A stretch of DNA of 64,000 nucleotides from Rhodobacterales bacterium (lineage in GTDB: Bacteria; Pseudomonadota; Alphaproteobacteria; Rhizobiales; Stappiaceae). The stretch covers positions 62,001 to 126,000 of the forward strand of contig VIRH01000101.1 of the NCBI GenBank assembly GCA_008107755.1. The letters run 5' to 3'. Positions within the stretch are counted from its first letter, which is position 1. Every line of letters starts with the position of its first letter. The notes beneath the pieces were generated by a model. That model saw only the letters and a list, made by a program, of their open reading frames with translations. It was not told the DNA's origin and ran no database searches. Made by a program: the position numbers and the translations under genes. Below are positions 29,817 through 39,192 of this stretch, piece after piece.

Positions 29817-30635
29817 TTACTGCGCCAGTCCCATCTCCGCCATACGGGCGATGGAGGTCGGGACGCCTTTGTGGTCGCGCAGTTCGATTATCAGGCGCGG
29901 ATTGCTGTCGAGCTCCGACAGTGCACGGAAGACGGCTCGCCAGTTGACGGTTCCCTCTCCCAGCGGCCAATGCCTGTCGGCGTGGCCGTCGGCATCCTGG
30001 AGGTGGATGTGGCGCAGGCTGTTGCCGGCGGACTTCACGAAGTAATCGACGGGCGGTGCGCCGGTCGAGCCGTGGGCGTAATGAGCATGGCCCGTGTCGA
30101 TGGAAAGCTTGACGGCGTCCGAGCCGAAGCTTCCTGCCAGCTCAAGCCGATCGCACGGGTCCTTGTCCTCGATATTCTCGATCACGAGTTCGCAGCCGAT
30201 GTCTTCGGCCCGCCGGACGACGTCCCGCATCGTGAGGTGGCAATATTCGATCTTCTCTTCCCGTCCGCGGGAGGAGTTGTCGAGATTGTTGTAGTCCCAG
30301 GTGGAATAGGGGCTGTGGACGACCATATGCGTTCCGCCGATGGCTTCGCAGACGTCCAATCCCTGCAGCAGGCGCTTCGTGATGATGGTGCGGATCTCCT
30401 GATCCCGCGAATCGATGCTGAAGCCCCAGAACGGTCCGTGAATGCCGACCCGGCCCTGATGGCCGTCGAGGAGTTTTTTCGCCTTTTCGGCGAGGGGGCT
30501 CCAGTCGCCGTTCAGAACCTCGGCCAGACAGAAGTCCTGCAATTCCAGATCCCGGGGCTTCTCGAGCATCAGCTCGCGATACGTTTCCAGCGAGCCGAGG
30601 TTCAGGGCCGCGCCAAGTATGGGCAGTTCGGACAT
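29817..30635 (-). CDS. Xylose-isomerase-like TIM barrel, sugar phosphate isomerase/epimerase family
   Basis: A 272-residue TIM-barrel protein of the AP-endonuclease-2/IolE-like family. The metal ligands are suggested by HGPFWGF (near 67), HSPYSTW (near 107), VIENIED (near 150), DTGHAHYAHG (near 180), HLQDADGHADRH (near 212) and IIELRD near the end. The substrate is a sugar or cyclitol of unknown identity. It lies 85 bases downstream of the GhrA-like gene on the same strand, so the two are probably transcribed together. AAGGTG precedes the ATG. Confidence 0.85.
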   Translation of the reverse strand: MSELPILGAALNLGSLETYRELMLEKPRDLELQDFCLAEVLNGDWSPLAEKAKKLLDGHQGRVGIHGPFWGFSIDSRDQEIRTIITKRLLQGLDVCEAIGGTHMVVHSPYSTWDYNNLDNSSRGREEKIEYCHLTMRDVVRRAEDIGCELVIENIEDKDPCDRLELAGSFGSDAVKLSIDTGHAHYAHGSTGAPPVDYFVKSAGNSLRHIHLQDADGHADRHWPLGEGTVNWRAVFRALSELDSNPRLIIELRDHKGVPTSIARMAEMGLAQ

Positions 30636-30720
30636 GTAGCACCTTTGTAGAAGTGATTTGGGTGCCTGCCTGATACGTCCCTGTCCTTGACACTATTGCG
30701 ACGGCCGGTCGAAGCCGGGA

Positions 30721-31668
30721 TCAGTATCCACGCTTTCGGTCAACGCTTGCCGGTATCTCTCCCGTTGCGAAAAAGCTTCTGATATTGCCGCAAACCAGCT
30801 TCGCGGCGGTGCTGCGCGTGGTCGGAGCGGAGATGTGGGGCAGGACGGTCACGCTGTCATGATCCCAGAGCGGGCTGGATTGCGGCAGCGGCTCCTCGTC
30901 GAAGACGTCAAGGACCGCATGGCCGACCCGGCCGCTGTCGAGAGCCTGCAGAAGCGCGTCGGTCCGGATGACGGGGCCGCGGGCAAAATTGATGATCGCG
31001 GCGCCCTTATTGATGTGAGCGAATTCGCGCGCGCCGAGCATGCCTCGGGTTTCGGAGGTGAGCGGTGTCAGCACGATGGTGATGTCCGCGCCGTTCAGGA
31101 CGGTTGCCAGACCTTCCGGGCCGTGGTGGCACGCGATTCCCGGCAGGCTCTTCGGCGATCTGCTCCAGCCTGTCACCTGGAAACCGTTTGCCTTGAGGCG
31201 TGCGGCGGCCACCCGCCCCAGATTGCCGAGGCCGAGAACGGCAATGGTTCTCTCCTGCGGCAGGACGTGCGGTCCCTCGTTCCATAGCTTCTCTTGCTGC
31301 TGCCGGGCATAGCGCGGCATGTCGCGGTGCAGATAGAGCGTCCAGGCAAGCACGGCCTCCGACATCGTCTCGGCCATTTGCGGGTCTTCCAGCCGAACGA
31401 TCATCGGTCCGTCCGCGGGAAGTTCCGCCGCGAGCCGCTCGACGCCTGCCCACAGGCTTTGCACCCACAAGAGGTTGGGAAGCCTTTCGAGAACTGCCGG
31501 ATCCGGGTTGGCGACGATTGCCACTTTCGCGGCCTGCCGTTCGGCATCGCTCAAGACCTCGAAGGATTTGATCTCGGCGGTTCCCTCGCAGGCACTGGTG
31601 AGGCTTTCCAGCCAGTCGCGCTGCGTGTCGGGCCTGCTCTGGGAGACGAATGGTATCACCGGGATCAT
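30721..31668 (-). CDS. D-2-hydroxyacid dehydrogenase, GhrA-like glyoxylate/hydroxypyruvate reductase
   Basis: A 315-residue NAD(P)-dependent 2-hydroxyacid dehydrogenase. The nucleotide-binding motif VLGLGNLGRVAAARLKANG is near residue 146, with WSRSPK downstream. LTPLTSETRGMLG, FARGPVIRTDALLQAL and VFDEEPLPQSSPLWDHDSV carry the catalytic Arg, Glu and His context. Length and N-terminal half match GhrA (312 residues). It likely reduces glyoxylate or hydroxypyruvate. AAGGGGGCG precedes the ATG. Its promoter would lie in the 497-base region before the GntR gene. Confidence 0.87.
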   Translation of the reverse strand: MIPVIPFVSQSRPDTQRDWLESLTSACEGTAEIKSFEVLSDAERQAAKVAIVANPDPAVLERLPNLLWVQSLWAGVERLAAELPADGPMIVRLEDPQMAETMSEAVLAWTLYLHRDMPRYARQQQEKLWNEGPHVLPQERTIAVLGLGNLGRVAAARLKANGFQVTGWSRSPKSLPGIACHHGPEGLATVLNGADITIVLTPLTSETRGMLGAREFAHINKGAAIINFARGPVIRTDALLQALDSGRVGHAVLDVFDEEPLPQSSPLWDHDSVTVLPHISAPTTRSTAAKLVCGNIRSFFATGEIPASVDRKRGY

Positions 31669-32165
31669 GCCGCGCCCCCTTCAGCCAGTCTGGCGATGTA
31701 TCTCAGATGGGCCGTGGACGTAAGGTGTGCGCGGCGCTCGGCTGGCTTCGTGACAGGAAAGGAATGGTGACAAAAGGTGAGCATCTGGATCTCCGGTTCG
31801 ATCTGCCAGGCGTCGGTTTGCGGATGCCTCTGGTTAGCAGATGGAATTCGCATTCCTAAGGGATTTTCAAATACGGTTTGTTGGAGAGGGGCGACGCCGG
31901 AATCCGAGCATGCGTAAAGTCCCCGACTGGCCGACGATAAGAAAGTTTATTAAATTCAGGTGACCAGTGACCAGTGACCAGTGACCGGTTAAATTGTGGG
32001 TATTTTTGACAATCAGGGGCTCGCGACCACCTTCGTTAAAATCTTACCGATAAAATTATCAATGCGGAATGAATTTGGTTTCACAACATGCAGCCGCACT
32101 GCAGCATGATGTTGCCGTGCATCTGAACCGTTTTATCCGAGACCGAACACCGGGTGCATTCCGCA
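31669..32165. other. Divergent intergenic region before the GntR regulator
   Basis: No credible gene. This AT-richer stretch holds TGACCAG repeats (31961-31988) and should contain the promoters of the leftward GhrA-like gene and the rightward GntR gene. Confidence 0.5.
31961..31988. repeat. Tandem 7-base repeat TGACCAG
   Basis: Three exact tandem copies of TGACCAG at 31961-31981 and a fourth unit one base off (GTGACCGG) lie about 180 bases before the GntR start. GTCA-like half-sites make a multi-site operator plausible, but simple slippage is equally possible. Confidence 0.7.
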
Positions 32166-32837
32166 ATGCCATTGAAAGCCAAGCTCACGCGCGTCGATAA
32201 CGCCTATGAGCGATTGAAGAGTGAGATCCTGAAAGGGGAACTCCCTGCGGGATTTCAGGCGCCGGAACCCGAGCTTGCCGATCGGCTTGGCATGAGCCGT
32301 ACTCCGGTGCGCGAAGCGCTGATCCGCCTAGAAGCCGAGCGGCTGGTTCATCTGGTGCCACGGCGTGGCGCCAGGGTGCTGCCGGTGGAGCGCCGTGACC
32401 TATGCGAAATATTCGAAATCCTCGCTGTCCTCGGTGCCCTGGCGGCGGCAAAGGCTGCCCGCAAGAACGACGATGCCGAGGCTCTCGAGGAGATGGCGAG
32501 TGTCGTCGACGATGCGGAAGCGGCGGTTTCGACCCGCGACATGGAAGCCTGGGCCCGGCACGACGACCGGTTCCACCGTCTCGTTGCAAAGGCCGGTGAC
32601 AATGCCCGGCTTGCCGAGGAGGTCAACCGCCTTCTGAACGAGTCCTTCCGCGCGCATATGGTCCTGTTGCGGCTGAGCGCACCCTACGTGAGGATTGCGG
32701 GCAAACACCGCAGTGTTCTGGACGCGATCCGCGAGGGGGATGAAGAGGCCGCCTATTCCGCCACGCATGCTTTCAGGCTTGCCTCCCTCAAGTCGTTGAA
32801 AGAGGTTCTTGAGACCAGCGGCCTCACCCAGGTCTGA
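32166..32837 (+). CDS. GntR-family regulator, FCD subfamily
   Basis: A 223-residue regulator. The N-terminal winged helix (DNAYERLKSEILKGELPAG, then ELADRLGMSRTPVREALIRLEAERLV) covers residues about 10-65. The C-terminal all-helical FCD effector domain has RHDDRFHRLVA near residue 135 and the late His context KHRSVLDAI. The ATG at 32166 is chosen over a GTG 12 bases upstream. It may control the divergent GhrA-like operon; FCD regulators usually sense small organic acids. It converges with the LacI gene. Confidence 0.9.
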   Translation: MPLKAKLTRVDNAYERLKSEILKGELPAGFQAPEPELADRLGMSRTPVREALIRLEAERLVHLVPRRGARVLPVERRDLCEIFEILAVLGALAAAKAARKNDDAEALEEMASVVDDAEAAVSTRDMEAWARHDDRFHRLVAKAGDNARLAEEVNRLLNESFRAHMVLLRLSAPYVRIAGKHRSVLDAIREGDEEAAYSATHAFRLASLKSLKEVLETSGLTQV

Positions 32838-32875
32838 GGGCCCCCGTATGCGAAGTCCAGCCGATCGGAGCCGCC

Positions 32876-33910
32876 TTATTTCGGAGCAGGCCCGGTCGAC
32901 TGACCGATGATGAGTTCAGCATCGAGGTGCAGGGCTGTCGGCGCGCTGAGCGGATCCGCGATCATGTTCAGCAGGAGCTCTCCCGCCTTTTCTCCGGCAT
33001 AACGAACAGACGATCTCGTACAGGTGAAGATCGGTACTTCTCCGCTGTTGGGCAGGAAGGAGAGGGCGTCGTCATGCGTGATGATCGAGACGTCGGTTCC
33101 TGTCCTGAGGCCGCGCTGGCCGACTGCCCGCGCCACACCGATCGCCGATATCATCGATGACACCAGGAAGGCCGTCGGCGGACCGTCCATGGCAAGCATC
33201 TCCATGGCGCTGTCGCAGCCATAGGGCTCGGTCATGTCCGCCGAACGCATGAGAGCGGGGTCGGGCGCAAGCCCGCGCGCCGCGAGTGCCTCCTCGAAGC
33301 CCTGGCGTCGCCGGGCCGCGAAATCCATGTGTTCCAGGCCGTTCAGAAGAGCAATCCGCTTGTGCCCGAGATCGAGAAGGAGATCGGTCGCGCGGGCGAA
33401 GGCCCGGCGGTTCTTCATGTCGATCCAGGACGTCTCGGCCTCCGCGCCGGGAATGCGCCCGTGCACGACGAAGGGAAGGTTCAGCTCCTTCAGGAGCTTG
33501 TGCCTGTGTTCGTTGACCGCCGGACCATGAATGATGACGCCGTCGGCCTTCTTTCGCGAGGCGATCTCGCGATAGGCGCTTTCCTCATTGGCGTCGTCGA
33601 CCACCGTGATGATCATGTCATAGCCGTGCCTTGAATAGGTCTCGCCCGCGCCGGCGATGAATTCCAGGAAGATCGGGTTCATCATCTCGTGGATGGAGCG
33701 CGGAATGACATGTCCGATCGCCATGGCGCAGCCCGTCGCGAGACTGCGCGCCCGGCTGTTCGGGGCGTAGCCCAGTTTCTCGGCCATTTCGGCGACCCGC
33801 TTGCGGGTGCTTGGGCTGACTTCCGGATAGCCGTTCAGCGCCCGGCTGACCGTTGTCTGCGACAGGTTCAGCCGCTGCGACAACTCCCTGAGATTCACGC
33901 TTTTGCTCAT
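32876..33910 (-). CDS. aglR: LacI-family repressor next to the agl operon
   Basis: A 344-residue regulator. The LacI HTH and hinge (VNLRELSQRLNLSQTTVSRALNGYPEVS in two runs) occupy residues 5-32, followed by a periplasmic-binding-protein-like sugar domain (IDMKNRRAFARATDLLLDLGHKRIALLNG). It is divergent from aglE with 250 bases between, the arrangement of AglR in Sinorhizobium-type alpha-glucoside clusters. Candidate operators lie at 33924-33936 and 34027-34044. Function by context: represses agl genes until an alpha-glucoside is present. Confidence 0.86.
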   Translation of the reverse strand: MSKSVNLRELSQRLNLSQTTVSRALNGYPEVSPSTRKRVAEMAEKLGYAPNSRARSLATGCAMAIGHVIPRSIHEMMNPIFLEFIAGAGETYSRHGYDMIITVVDDANEESAYREIASRKKADGVIIHGPAVNEHRHKLLKELNLPFVVHGRIPGAEAETSWIDMKNRRAFARATDLLLDLGHKRIALLNGLEHMDFAARRRQGFEEALAARGLAPDPALMRSADMTEPYGCDSAMEMLAMDGPPTAFLVSSMISAIGVARAVGQRGLRTGTDVSIITHDDALSFLPNSGEVPIFTCTRSSVRYAGEKAGELLLNMIADPLSAPTALHLDAELIIGQSTGPAPK

Positions 33911-33923
33911 GTGATGCCCAAAA

Positions 33924-33936
33924 CGCTTTGAAAGCG
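33924..33936. promoter_or_regulatory. LacI-type palindrome before the aglR-like gene
   Basis: CGCTTT-G-AAAGCG, 13 bases upstream of the regulator ATG, is a perfect 6-base inverted repeat around one base. The position suits autorepression. Confidence 0.5.
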
Positions 33937-34026
33937 ATCCCCCCTCAGGCCCTTATTGAATTGCAACTCTAATTGCTCATCGCCACGCTTGACAAGGGCG
34001 GGGTGGAGCGACATGGTGAAGGCGAA

Positions 34027-34044
34027 ATCCAAAGCGGTTTGGAT
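34027..34044. promoter_or_regulatory. LacI-type palindrome before aglE
   Basis: ATCCAAA and TTTGGAT flank GCGG; the core AAAGCGGTTT resembles LacI-family operators. It is 117 bases upstream of the aglE ATG, in the divergent promoter region. Confidence 0.5.
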
Positions 34045-34160
34045 GACCGTATCCGGGGCGATCCTTCAAGGCCGAAACGGCTCGGGTATTGCTGCCGGGA
34101 GGTGATATGTGCCACGTTAAATGGAGTGTCCCAACATAGGGGCAATCTGGGAGGAACATC

Positions 34161-35528
34161 ATGAAATCACGTTTGATGGCCTGTACGGCCGGGCTGGTGC
34201 TGGGTCTCGGCCTCGGTCTAGGTGCTGCAAGTGCCCAGGACCTGGCGTTCGCGCCGGGCGAGGGCCCGTTCAACTGGGACAGCTACAATGCCTGGAAGGA
34301 AAGCGCGCCGGATCTGAGCGGCCAGACGGTCACCGTCGCGGGCCCCTGGCTGCAGCCCGAAGATGGCTTCTTCCGTAATGTGCTTGCCTATTTTGCCGAT
34401 GCCACCGGTGCGGAAGTGATCTACACCGGGTCGGACTCCTTCGAACAGCAGATCGTGATCGACGCCGAAGCCGGATCGGCTCCCAACATCGCCGTCTTCC
34501 CTCAGCCGGGCCTTGCCTCCGACATGGCATCGCGCGGCCTTCTGACACCGCTTCCCGAAGGCATGGGGGAGTGGGTCGCCGAGAATTACGGCGCCGGCGA
34601 CAGCTGGGTCGATCTTGGAACCTACAAGGACGCCGACGACAACGATCAGCTTTACGGCTTCTTCTACAACGTCAACGTCAAGAGCCTCGTCTGGTACGTG
34701 CCGGAGAATTTCGAGGACGCCGGCTATGAAGTGCCGACGACCATGGAAGAACTGAAGGCCCTGACCGAGCAGATCGTCGACGATGGTGAAACACCGTGGT
34801 GCATCGGTCTCGGATCGGGTGCGGCGACCGGCTGGCCGGCGACCGACTGGGTCGAGGACATGATGCTGCGCACCCAGCCGCCGGAAGTCTACGACCAATG
34901 GGTCACCAACGAAATTCCGTTCGATGACGAGCGCGTCGTCGGCGCGATCGAGGAGTTCGGCTGGTTCGCTCGCGACGACGCCAAGGTCGCCGGCGGTGCG
35001 GGCGCGGTTGCCTCCACCGATTTCCGTGACAGCCCGAAGGGCCTCTTCTCGCTGCCGCCGCAGTGCTACCTGCATCGTCAGGCTTCCTTCGTTCCGGCCT
35101 TCTTCCCCGATGGTGTGGAATTCGGCACGGATGTCGACTTCTTCTATCTGCCGGCCTATGCGGACAAGGATCTCGGCAATCCGGTTCTCGGCGGCGGTAC
35201 GCTGATGGCGATCACCACACCGTCCGATGCGACCACGGAACTGATGAAGTTCTTCCAGCTTCCGATCGCCCATGAGGTGATGATGGCCCAGACCGGCTTC
35301 CTGACGCCGCACAAGGGCGCCAATCCGGAAGCCTACAAGGACGATACGCTGCGAGGTCAGGGGGAGATCCTCGTCAACGCCAGCACCTTCCGCTTCGATG
35401 GCTCCGACCTGATGCCGGGGGCTGTGGGAGCAGGAACGTTCTGGACAGGCATGGTCGACTATGTCGGCGGCAAGGATGCCAAGACGGTCGCCTCCGATAT
35501 CCAGAAAAGCTGGGACGCACTGAAATAA
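34161..35528 (+). CDS. aglE: Alpha-glucoside ABC transporter substrate-binding protein
   Basis: A 455-residue SBP family 1 protein. The signal peptide is residues 1-27, ending AASAQ. The mature protein starts DLAFAPGEGPFNWDSY and contains WLQPEDGFFRN, GTGAEV-like ligand-lobe blocks, and the typical end PGAVGAGTFWTGMVDYV. Size matches AglE of Sinorhizobium meliloti. GGGAGG stands before the ATG. It is the first gene of aglEFGK and is separated from aglF by a strong hairpin. Likely ligands: sucrose, maltose, trehalose. Confidence 0.88.
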   Translation: MKSRLMACTAGLVLGLGLGLGAASAQDLAFAPGEGPFNWDSYNAWKESAPDLSGQTVTVAGPWLQPEDGFFRNVLAYFADATGAEVIYTGSDSFEQQIVIDAEAGSAPNIAVFPQPGLASDMASRGLLTPLPEGMGEWVAENYGAGDSWVDLGTYKDADDNDQLYGFFYNVNVKSLVWYVPENFEDAGYEVPTTMEELKALTEQIVDDGETPWCIGLGSGAATGWPATDWVEDMMLRTQPPEVYDQWVTNEIPFDDERVVGAIEEFGWFARDDAKVAGGAGAVASTDFRDSPKGLFSLPPQCYLHRQASFVPAFFPDGVEFGTDVDFFYLPAYADKDLGNPVLGGGTLMAITTPSDATTELMKFFQLPIAHEVMMAQTGFLTPHKGANPEAYKDDTLRGQGEILVNASTFRFDGSDLMPGAVGAGTFWTGMVDYVGGKDAKTVASDIQKSWDALK

Positions 35529-35534
35529 AACCAA

Positions 35535-35566
35535 TCGGCCGGCCTCTCTCGGGAGGCCGGCCGATT
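35535..35566 (+). terminator. Strong hairpin between aglE and aglF
   Basis: A perfect 13-base stem (ATCGGCCGGCCTC with GAGGCCGGCCGAT) and a 6-base loop begin 6 bases after the aglE stop; the trailing sequence TTGATCTGTTT is only moderately T-rich. Partial termination or RNA protection is expected. Confidence 0.8.
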
Positions 35567-35677
35567 TGATCTGTTTGCCGGCCAATTACCCGTGAAGGGC
35601 ACCCGGGGCAGCCCGGGGACTGAAGGCTCCCGATCCGTCGGGCGTCTTCTCATAATAAACAAGGGATGGGAGCGGTC

Positions 35678-36919
35678 ATGTTTACGGAGAACCCGGCTCT
35701 GTTGGGGCTGATGACGATCGTCATCGGTGTGGGCGCGTGCCTCGGGTATTTCTTTTTCTCGAACGTCATTCTCGACAAGGTCATCTTCCCCGCCAAGGGG
35801 CCGAATGCCGGGCGCAACATCAACCGCGCCAACATGATCCGGCCCTGGCTGTTCCTGTTTCCGGCCCTGTTCGGCCTGACGCTCTATCTCGCCTATCCGG
35901 TGTTCGAAACCTTGCGTCTGTCCCTGACGGACCGGGACCTCGGCGGCGCTTTCGTCGGCTTCGAGAATTACCGGAAGATGATGAACGAGGACAAGTTCTG
36001 GGAAGCGGTGCGCAACAACCTGCTCTGGCTTGTCGTCGTGCCCGCCGCCTCCACCGCTTTCGGATTGCTCGCCGCGCAGCTCACAGACCGGATCAGGTGG
36101 GGCAATTTCGCCAAGTCGCTCATCTTCATGCCCATGGCGATTTCCTTTGTCGGCGCCTCGGTGATCTTCAAGCTCATCTATGACACGCGCCCGGCCGACC
36201 AGAACCAGATCGGCGTCCTGAATGCCGTCTGGCTCAAGTTCGACGGCGGGATCGGATCCATCTTTACCCTGCAGCTGGTTCCCACGCTGCTGCTGATCGG
36301 CTTCGTCGGCATTGTCGGTTATGTCCTGTGGACCTTCGTCCGGGACTTCACCGCCGGCGGGCGCAACCGGTCCGTCTGGCTGCTGCCGCTCCAGCTCGTC
36401 ATGGCGATCGGCGGGCTGTGGCTGATCTGGCTTTCCATCGGTTCGATCGTGGACATCTGGGTCACCGAACTGCCCTACGGCCAACCGCAGACCTGGCTGA
36501 CCATTTCGTTCTGGAACAACTTCTTCCTGATGGTGGTGCTGATCTGGATCCAGACCGGCTTCGCGATGGTGATCCTGTCGGCAGCGCTTCGCGGCATTCC
36601 GGAAGAGACCGTGGAAGCGGCCATCGTCGATGGTGCCAACCCGTTCCAGATCTTCTTCAAGATCAAGGTGCCCCAGATCATGGGCACGATCGTCGTCGTG
36701 TGGACGACCATCACGCTGACTGTCCTCAAGATCTTCGACATCGTCTTCGCCATGACCAACGGCCAGTGGGAAACGCAGGTTCTGGCCAATTACATGTATG
36801 ACAAGCTGTTTCGCGCCAGTGACTGGGGCATCGGCTCGGCAAGCGCCATCGTGATCATGCTGCTGGTCACGCCGATCCTTGTCTGGAACGTCTATAACGC
36901 CCGCAAGGAGATGCGCTGA
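35678..36919 (+). CDS. aglF: Alpha-glucoside ABC transporter permease AglF
   Basis: A 413-residue inner-membrane permease of the MalF type. An unusual N-terminal membrane segment (LLGLMTIVIGVGACLGYFFF) precedes the usual first transport helix (RPWLFLFPALFGLTLYLAYPV). The EAA loop (IPEETVEAAIVDGANPFQIF) is near residue 308. The ATG at 35678 is preferred to 35666 because GGGAG is correctly spaced before it. Its stop shares one base with the aglG start. Confidence 0.9.
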   Translation: MFTENPALLGLMTIVIGVGACLGYFFFSNVILDKVIFPAKGPNAGRNINRANMIRPWLFLFPALFGLTLYLAYPVFETLRLSLTDRDLGGAFVGFENYRKMMNEDKFWEAVRNNLLWLVVVPAASTAFGLLAAQLTDRIRWGNFAKSLIFMPMAISFVGASVIFKLIYDTRPADQNQIGVLNAVWLKFDGGIGSIFTLQLVPTLLLIGFVGIVGYVLWTFVRDFTAGGRNRSVWLLPLQLVMAIGGLWLIWLSIGSIVDIWVTELPYGQPQTWLTISFWNNFFLMVVLIWIQTGFAMVILSAALRGIPEETVEAAIVDGANPFQIFFKIKVPQIMGTIVVVWTTITLTVLKIFDIVFAMTNGQWETQVLANYMYDKLFRASDWGIGSASAIVIMLLVTPILVWNVYNARKEMR

Positions 36920-38067
36920 TGGCACGGATAGCCGGCAAGAAATCACGCCTGACCTGGGCCGTTCATATCTCCGTTGCCCTGCTGGTGGTGGCATGGCTGT
37001 TTCCGACCGTCGGTCTGTTCGTGTCGTCTTTCCGAACGGCCGACCAGATTTCCGGCTCGGGCTGGTGGGCGGCCCTGTTCCCGGCGGAGCAGAACGAGGT
37101 CTACCGCACGGGCGACCCGGATGACGACCGCGTTGCCGTTGGAGACATGTTCGAGGTCAAGGGCAACATTTTCGAAGGCGAGCCGCGGAACATCAGCTCC
37201 TGGGGCGTTTCTTCCAGGGACGTTTCGGCTTTCGCGCCGGGCGAGACCGCCGACATGGGTGACGGCGAAACCCTGACGCTGGCTGACGACGGCGCCTATG
37301 TCTGGCGCGGGACAGACGACCAGATCTCCGGGCGCGGGCAGCGAATCTTCGTGACGGCCCTGGTGCCGCCGAAATTCAGCCTCGAGAACTACCGGACGAT
37401 CCTCTTTTCCGGCACCGGCCAGGACAACATGGCCAAGGCCTTCTTCAACACGCTGACGGTCACCATTCCCGCGACGATCATTCCGATCGTGGTCGCTGCC
37501 TTTGCCGCCTATGCGCTTGCCTGGATGGAATTCCCGGGACGGGCTCTTCTGATTGCGGCGATCGTCGGCCTTCTGGTCGTGCCGCTTCAGCTTGCCCTGA
37601 TCCCGCTTCTGCGGCTGCATCTGGCGATCGGTATCGGCAAGGGCTACATGGGGGTCTGGCTGGCGCATACGGCCTTCGGCATGCCACTGGCGATCTATCT
37701 CTTACGAAACTACATGGTCGGCCTGCCTCGGGACATCATCGAGAACGCGAAGGTGGACGGGGCGACCGACTTCCAGATCTTCACCCGCATCATTGTTCCG
37801 CTCAGCTTTCCGGCACTCGCCTCGTTTGCGATCTTCCAGTTCCTGTGGACCTGGAATGATCTGCTGGTGGCCAAGGTGTTTCTGATCGACGCGACCGGAT
37901 CGACCACGGTCATGACCAACCAGATTGTCGAGCTTTTGGGGACGCGCGGCGGCAACTGGGAGATCCTGGCGACGGCCGCCTTCGTCTCCATCGCGGTGCC
38001 GCTTGCGGTCTTCTTCGCGATGCAGCGCTATCTGGTGCGTGGCCTGCTTGCCGGCTCGGTGAAATAA
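36919..38067 (+). CDS. aglG: Alpha-glucoside ABC transporter permease AglG
   Basis: A 382-residue MalG-type permease. After the first helix (residues about 10-35) there is a soluble, acidic insertion of roughly 100 residues facing the periplasm, a known AglG feature. The transport domain follows, with the EAA loop (LPRDIIENAKVDGATDFQIF) near 272. It overlaps aglF by one base (TGATG), so translation is coupled. Confidence 0.9.
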   Translation: MARIAGKKSRLTWAVHISVALLVVAWLFPTVGLFVSSFRTADQISGSGWWAALFPAEQNEVYRTGDPDDDRVAVGDMFEVKGNIFEGEPRNISSWGVSSRDVSAFAPGETADMGDGETLTLADDGAYVWRGTDDQISGRGQRIFVTALVPPKFSLENYRTILFSGTGQDNMAKAFFNTLTVTIPATIIPIVVAAFAAYALAWMEFPGRALLIAAIVGLLVVPLQLALIPLLRLHLAIGIGKGYMGVWLAHTAFGMPLAIYLLRNYMVGLPRDIIENAKVDGATDFQIFTRIIVPLSFPALASFAIFQFLWTWNDLLVAKVFLIDATGSTTVMTNQIVELLGTRGGNWEILATAAFVSIAVPLAVFFAMQRYLVRGLLAGSVK

Positions 38068-38100
38068 CATGAAAAAGAGTAATAATTGGGGGATGGGTGC

Positions 38101-39192
38101 ATGACTTCGTTGTCCTTGAAAGACGTCAGCAAGTCCTATGGCGCCGTGGAAGTTCTCAGGAATATCGACCTGGATATCCAGCAAGGCGAACTTATCGTCT
38201 TCGTTGGTCCGTCCGGCTGCGGAAAATCCACGCTTCTGCGCATGATCGCGGGCCTGGAAAAGATCACCGGGGGAACGCTGGAAATCGACGGCATGGTCGT
38301 CAATGACGTTCCGCCGGCACAGCGCGGCATTGCCATGGTGTTCCAGTCCTATGCGCTTTACCCGCATATGACCGTCTACGACAACATGGCCTTCGCGCTG
38401 AAACTCGCCGGCCAGTCCCGCGACGAGGTCGACCGGGCCGTCAAGAGCGCGGCGGAAACGCTTCAGCTCGACCATCTTCTCGACCGGCTGCCGAAAGCGC
38501 TGTCCGGCGGTCAGCGCCAGCGCGTCGCGATCGGCCGCGCCATCGTGCGTGATCCCAAGGTCTTTCTGTTCGACGAGCCGCTGTCGAACCTCGACGCTGC
38601 CCTGCGTGTCGCGACCCGGATCGAGATCGCGCAGCTCAAGGAGAGCATGCCGGAAAGCACGATGGTCTACGTCACCCACGACCAGGTGGAAGCCATGACG
38701 CTGGCGTCGCGGATCGTCGTGCTGCATGGCGGCGACATCGAGCAGTTCGGCGAGCCGCTGGAGCTTTACGAGCGCCCGGCCAACACCTTCGTCGCCCAGT
38801 TCATCGGTTCGCCGGCCATGAACCTCGTTGATGCCACCGTTGTCGGCACTGGCCCCTCGACAGAGGTGAAGATGCCGGATGGCGGACACGCGCTGGTTCC
38901 GATCAATTCCGTCGAAAGTGATCTCGATACCTCGGTCAAGCTCGGCGTCAGGCCGGAAGATCTGAGGCTCAGTGAAGACGGCGAGTATCTTGTTGCCGCG
39001 AAGGTGGAGATCGTGGAAGCGCTCGGCGAGACGACGGTGGTCTATTGCGAGCCGCGCAAGGATCACGACGCTTTCATCGTGAAGCTGCCCGGCATCCACC
39101 GGATCGAAAAGGGGACGGAACTGCGCCTGACAGCTGCCCCCGGAAAGCTGCATCTGTTCGACAGCAACGGAGAGTCGTTCCTCTATCGTTGA
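38101..39192 (+). CDS. aglK: Alpha-glucoside ABC transporter ATPase AglK
   Basis: A 363-residue MalK/UgpC-type ATPase. Walker A GPSGCGKSTL near residue 38, signature LSGGQRQRVAIGRAI near 134, Walker B VFLFDEPLSNLD near 154, switch VTHDQVEAMTLA near 190. The C-terminal TOBE-like regulatory domain (VRPEDLRLS) begins near 240. The ATG at 38101 is taken rather than 38086. It ends the agl operon; the alpha-glucosidase gene aglA, often found in such clusters, is absent here. Confidence 0.91.
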   Translation: MTSLSLKDVSKSYGAVEVLRNIDLDIQQGELIVFVGPSGCGKSTLLRMIAGLEKITGGTLEIDGMVVNDVPPAQRGIAMVFQSYALYPHMTVYDNMAFALKLAGQSRDEVDRAVKSAAETLQLDHLLDRLPKALSGGQRQRVAIGRAIVRDPKVFLFDEPLSNLDAALRVATRIEIAQLKESMPESTMVYVTHDQVEAMTLASRIVVLHGGDIEQFGEPLELYERPANTFVAQFIGSPAMNLVDATVVGTGPSTEVKMPDGGHALVPINSVESDLDTSVKLGVRPEDLRLSEDGEYLVAAKVEIVEALGETTVVYCEPRKDHDAFIVKLPGIHRIEKGTELRLTAAPGKLHLFDSNGESFLYR

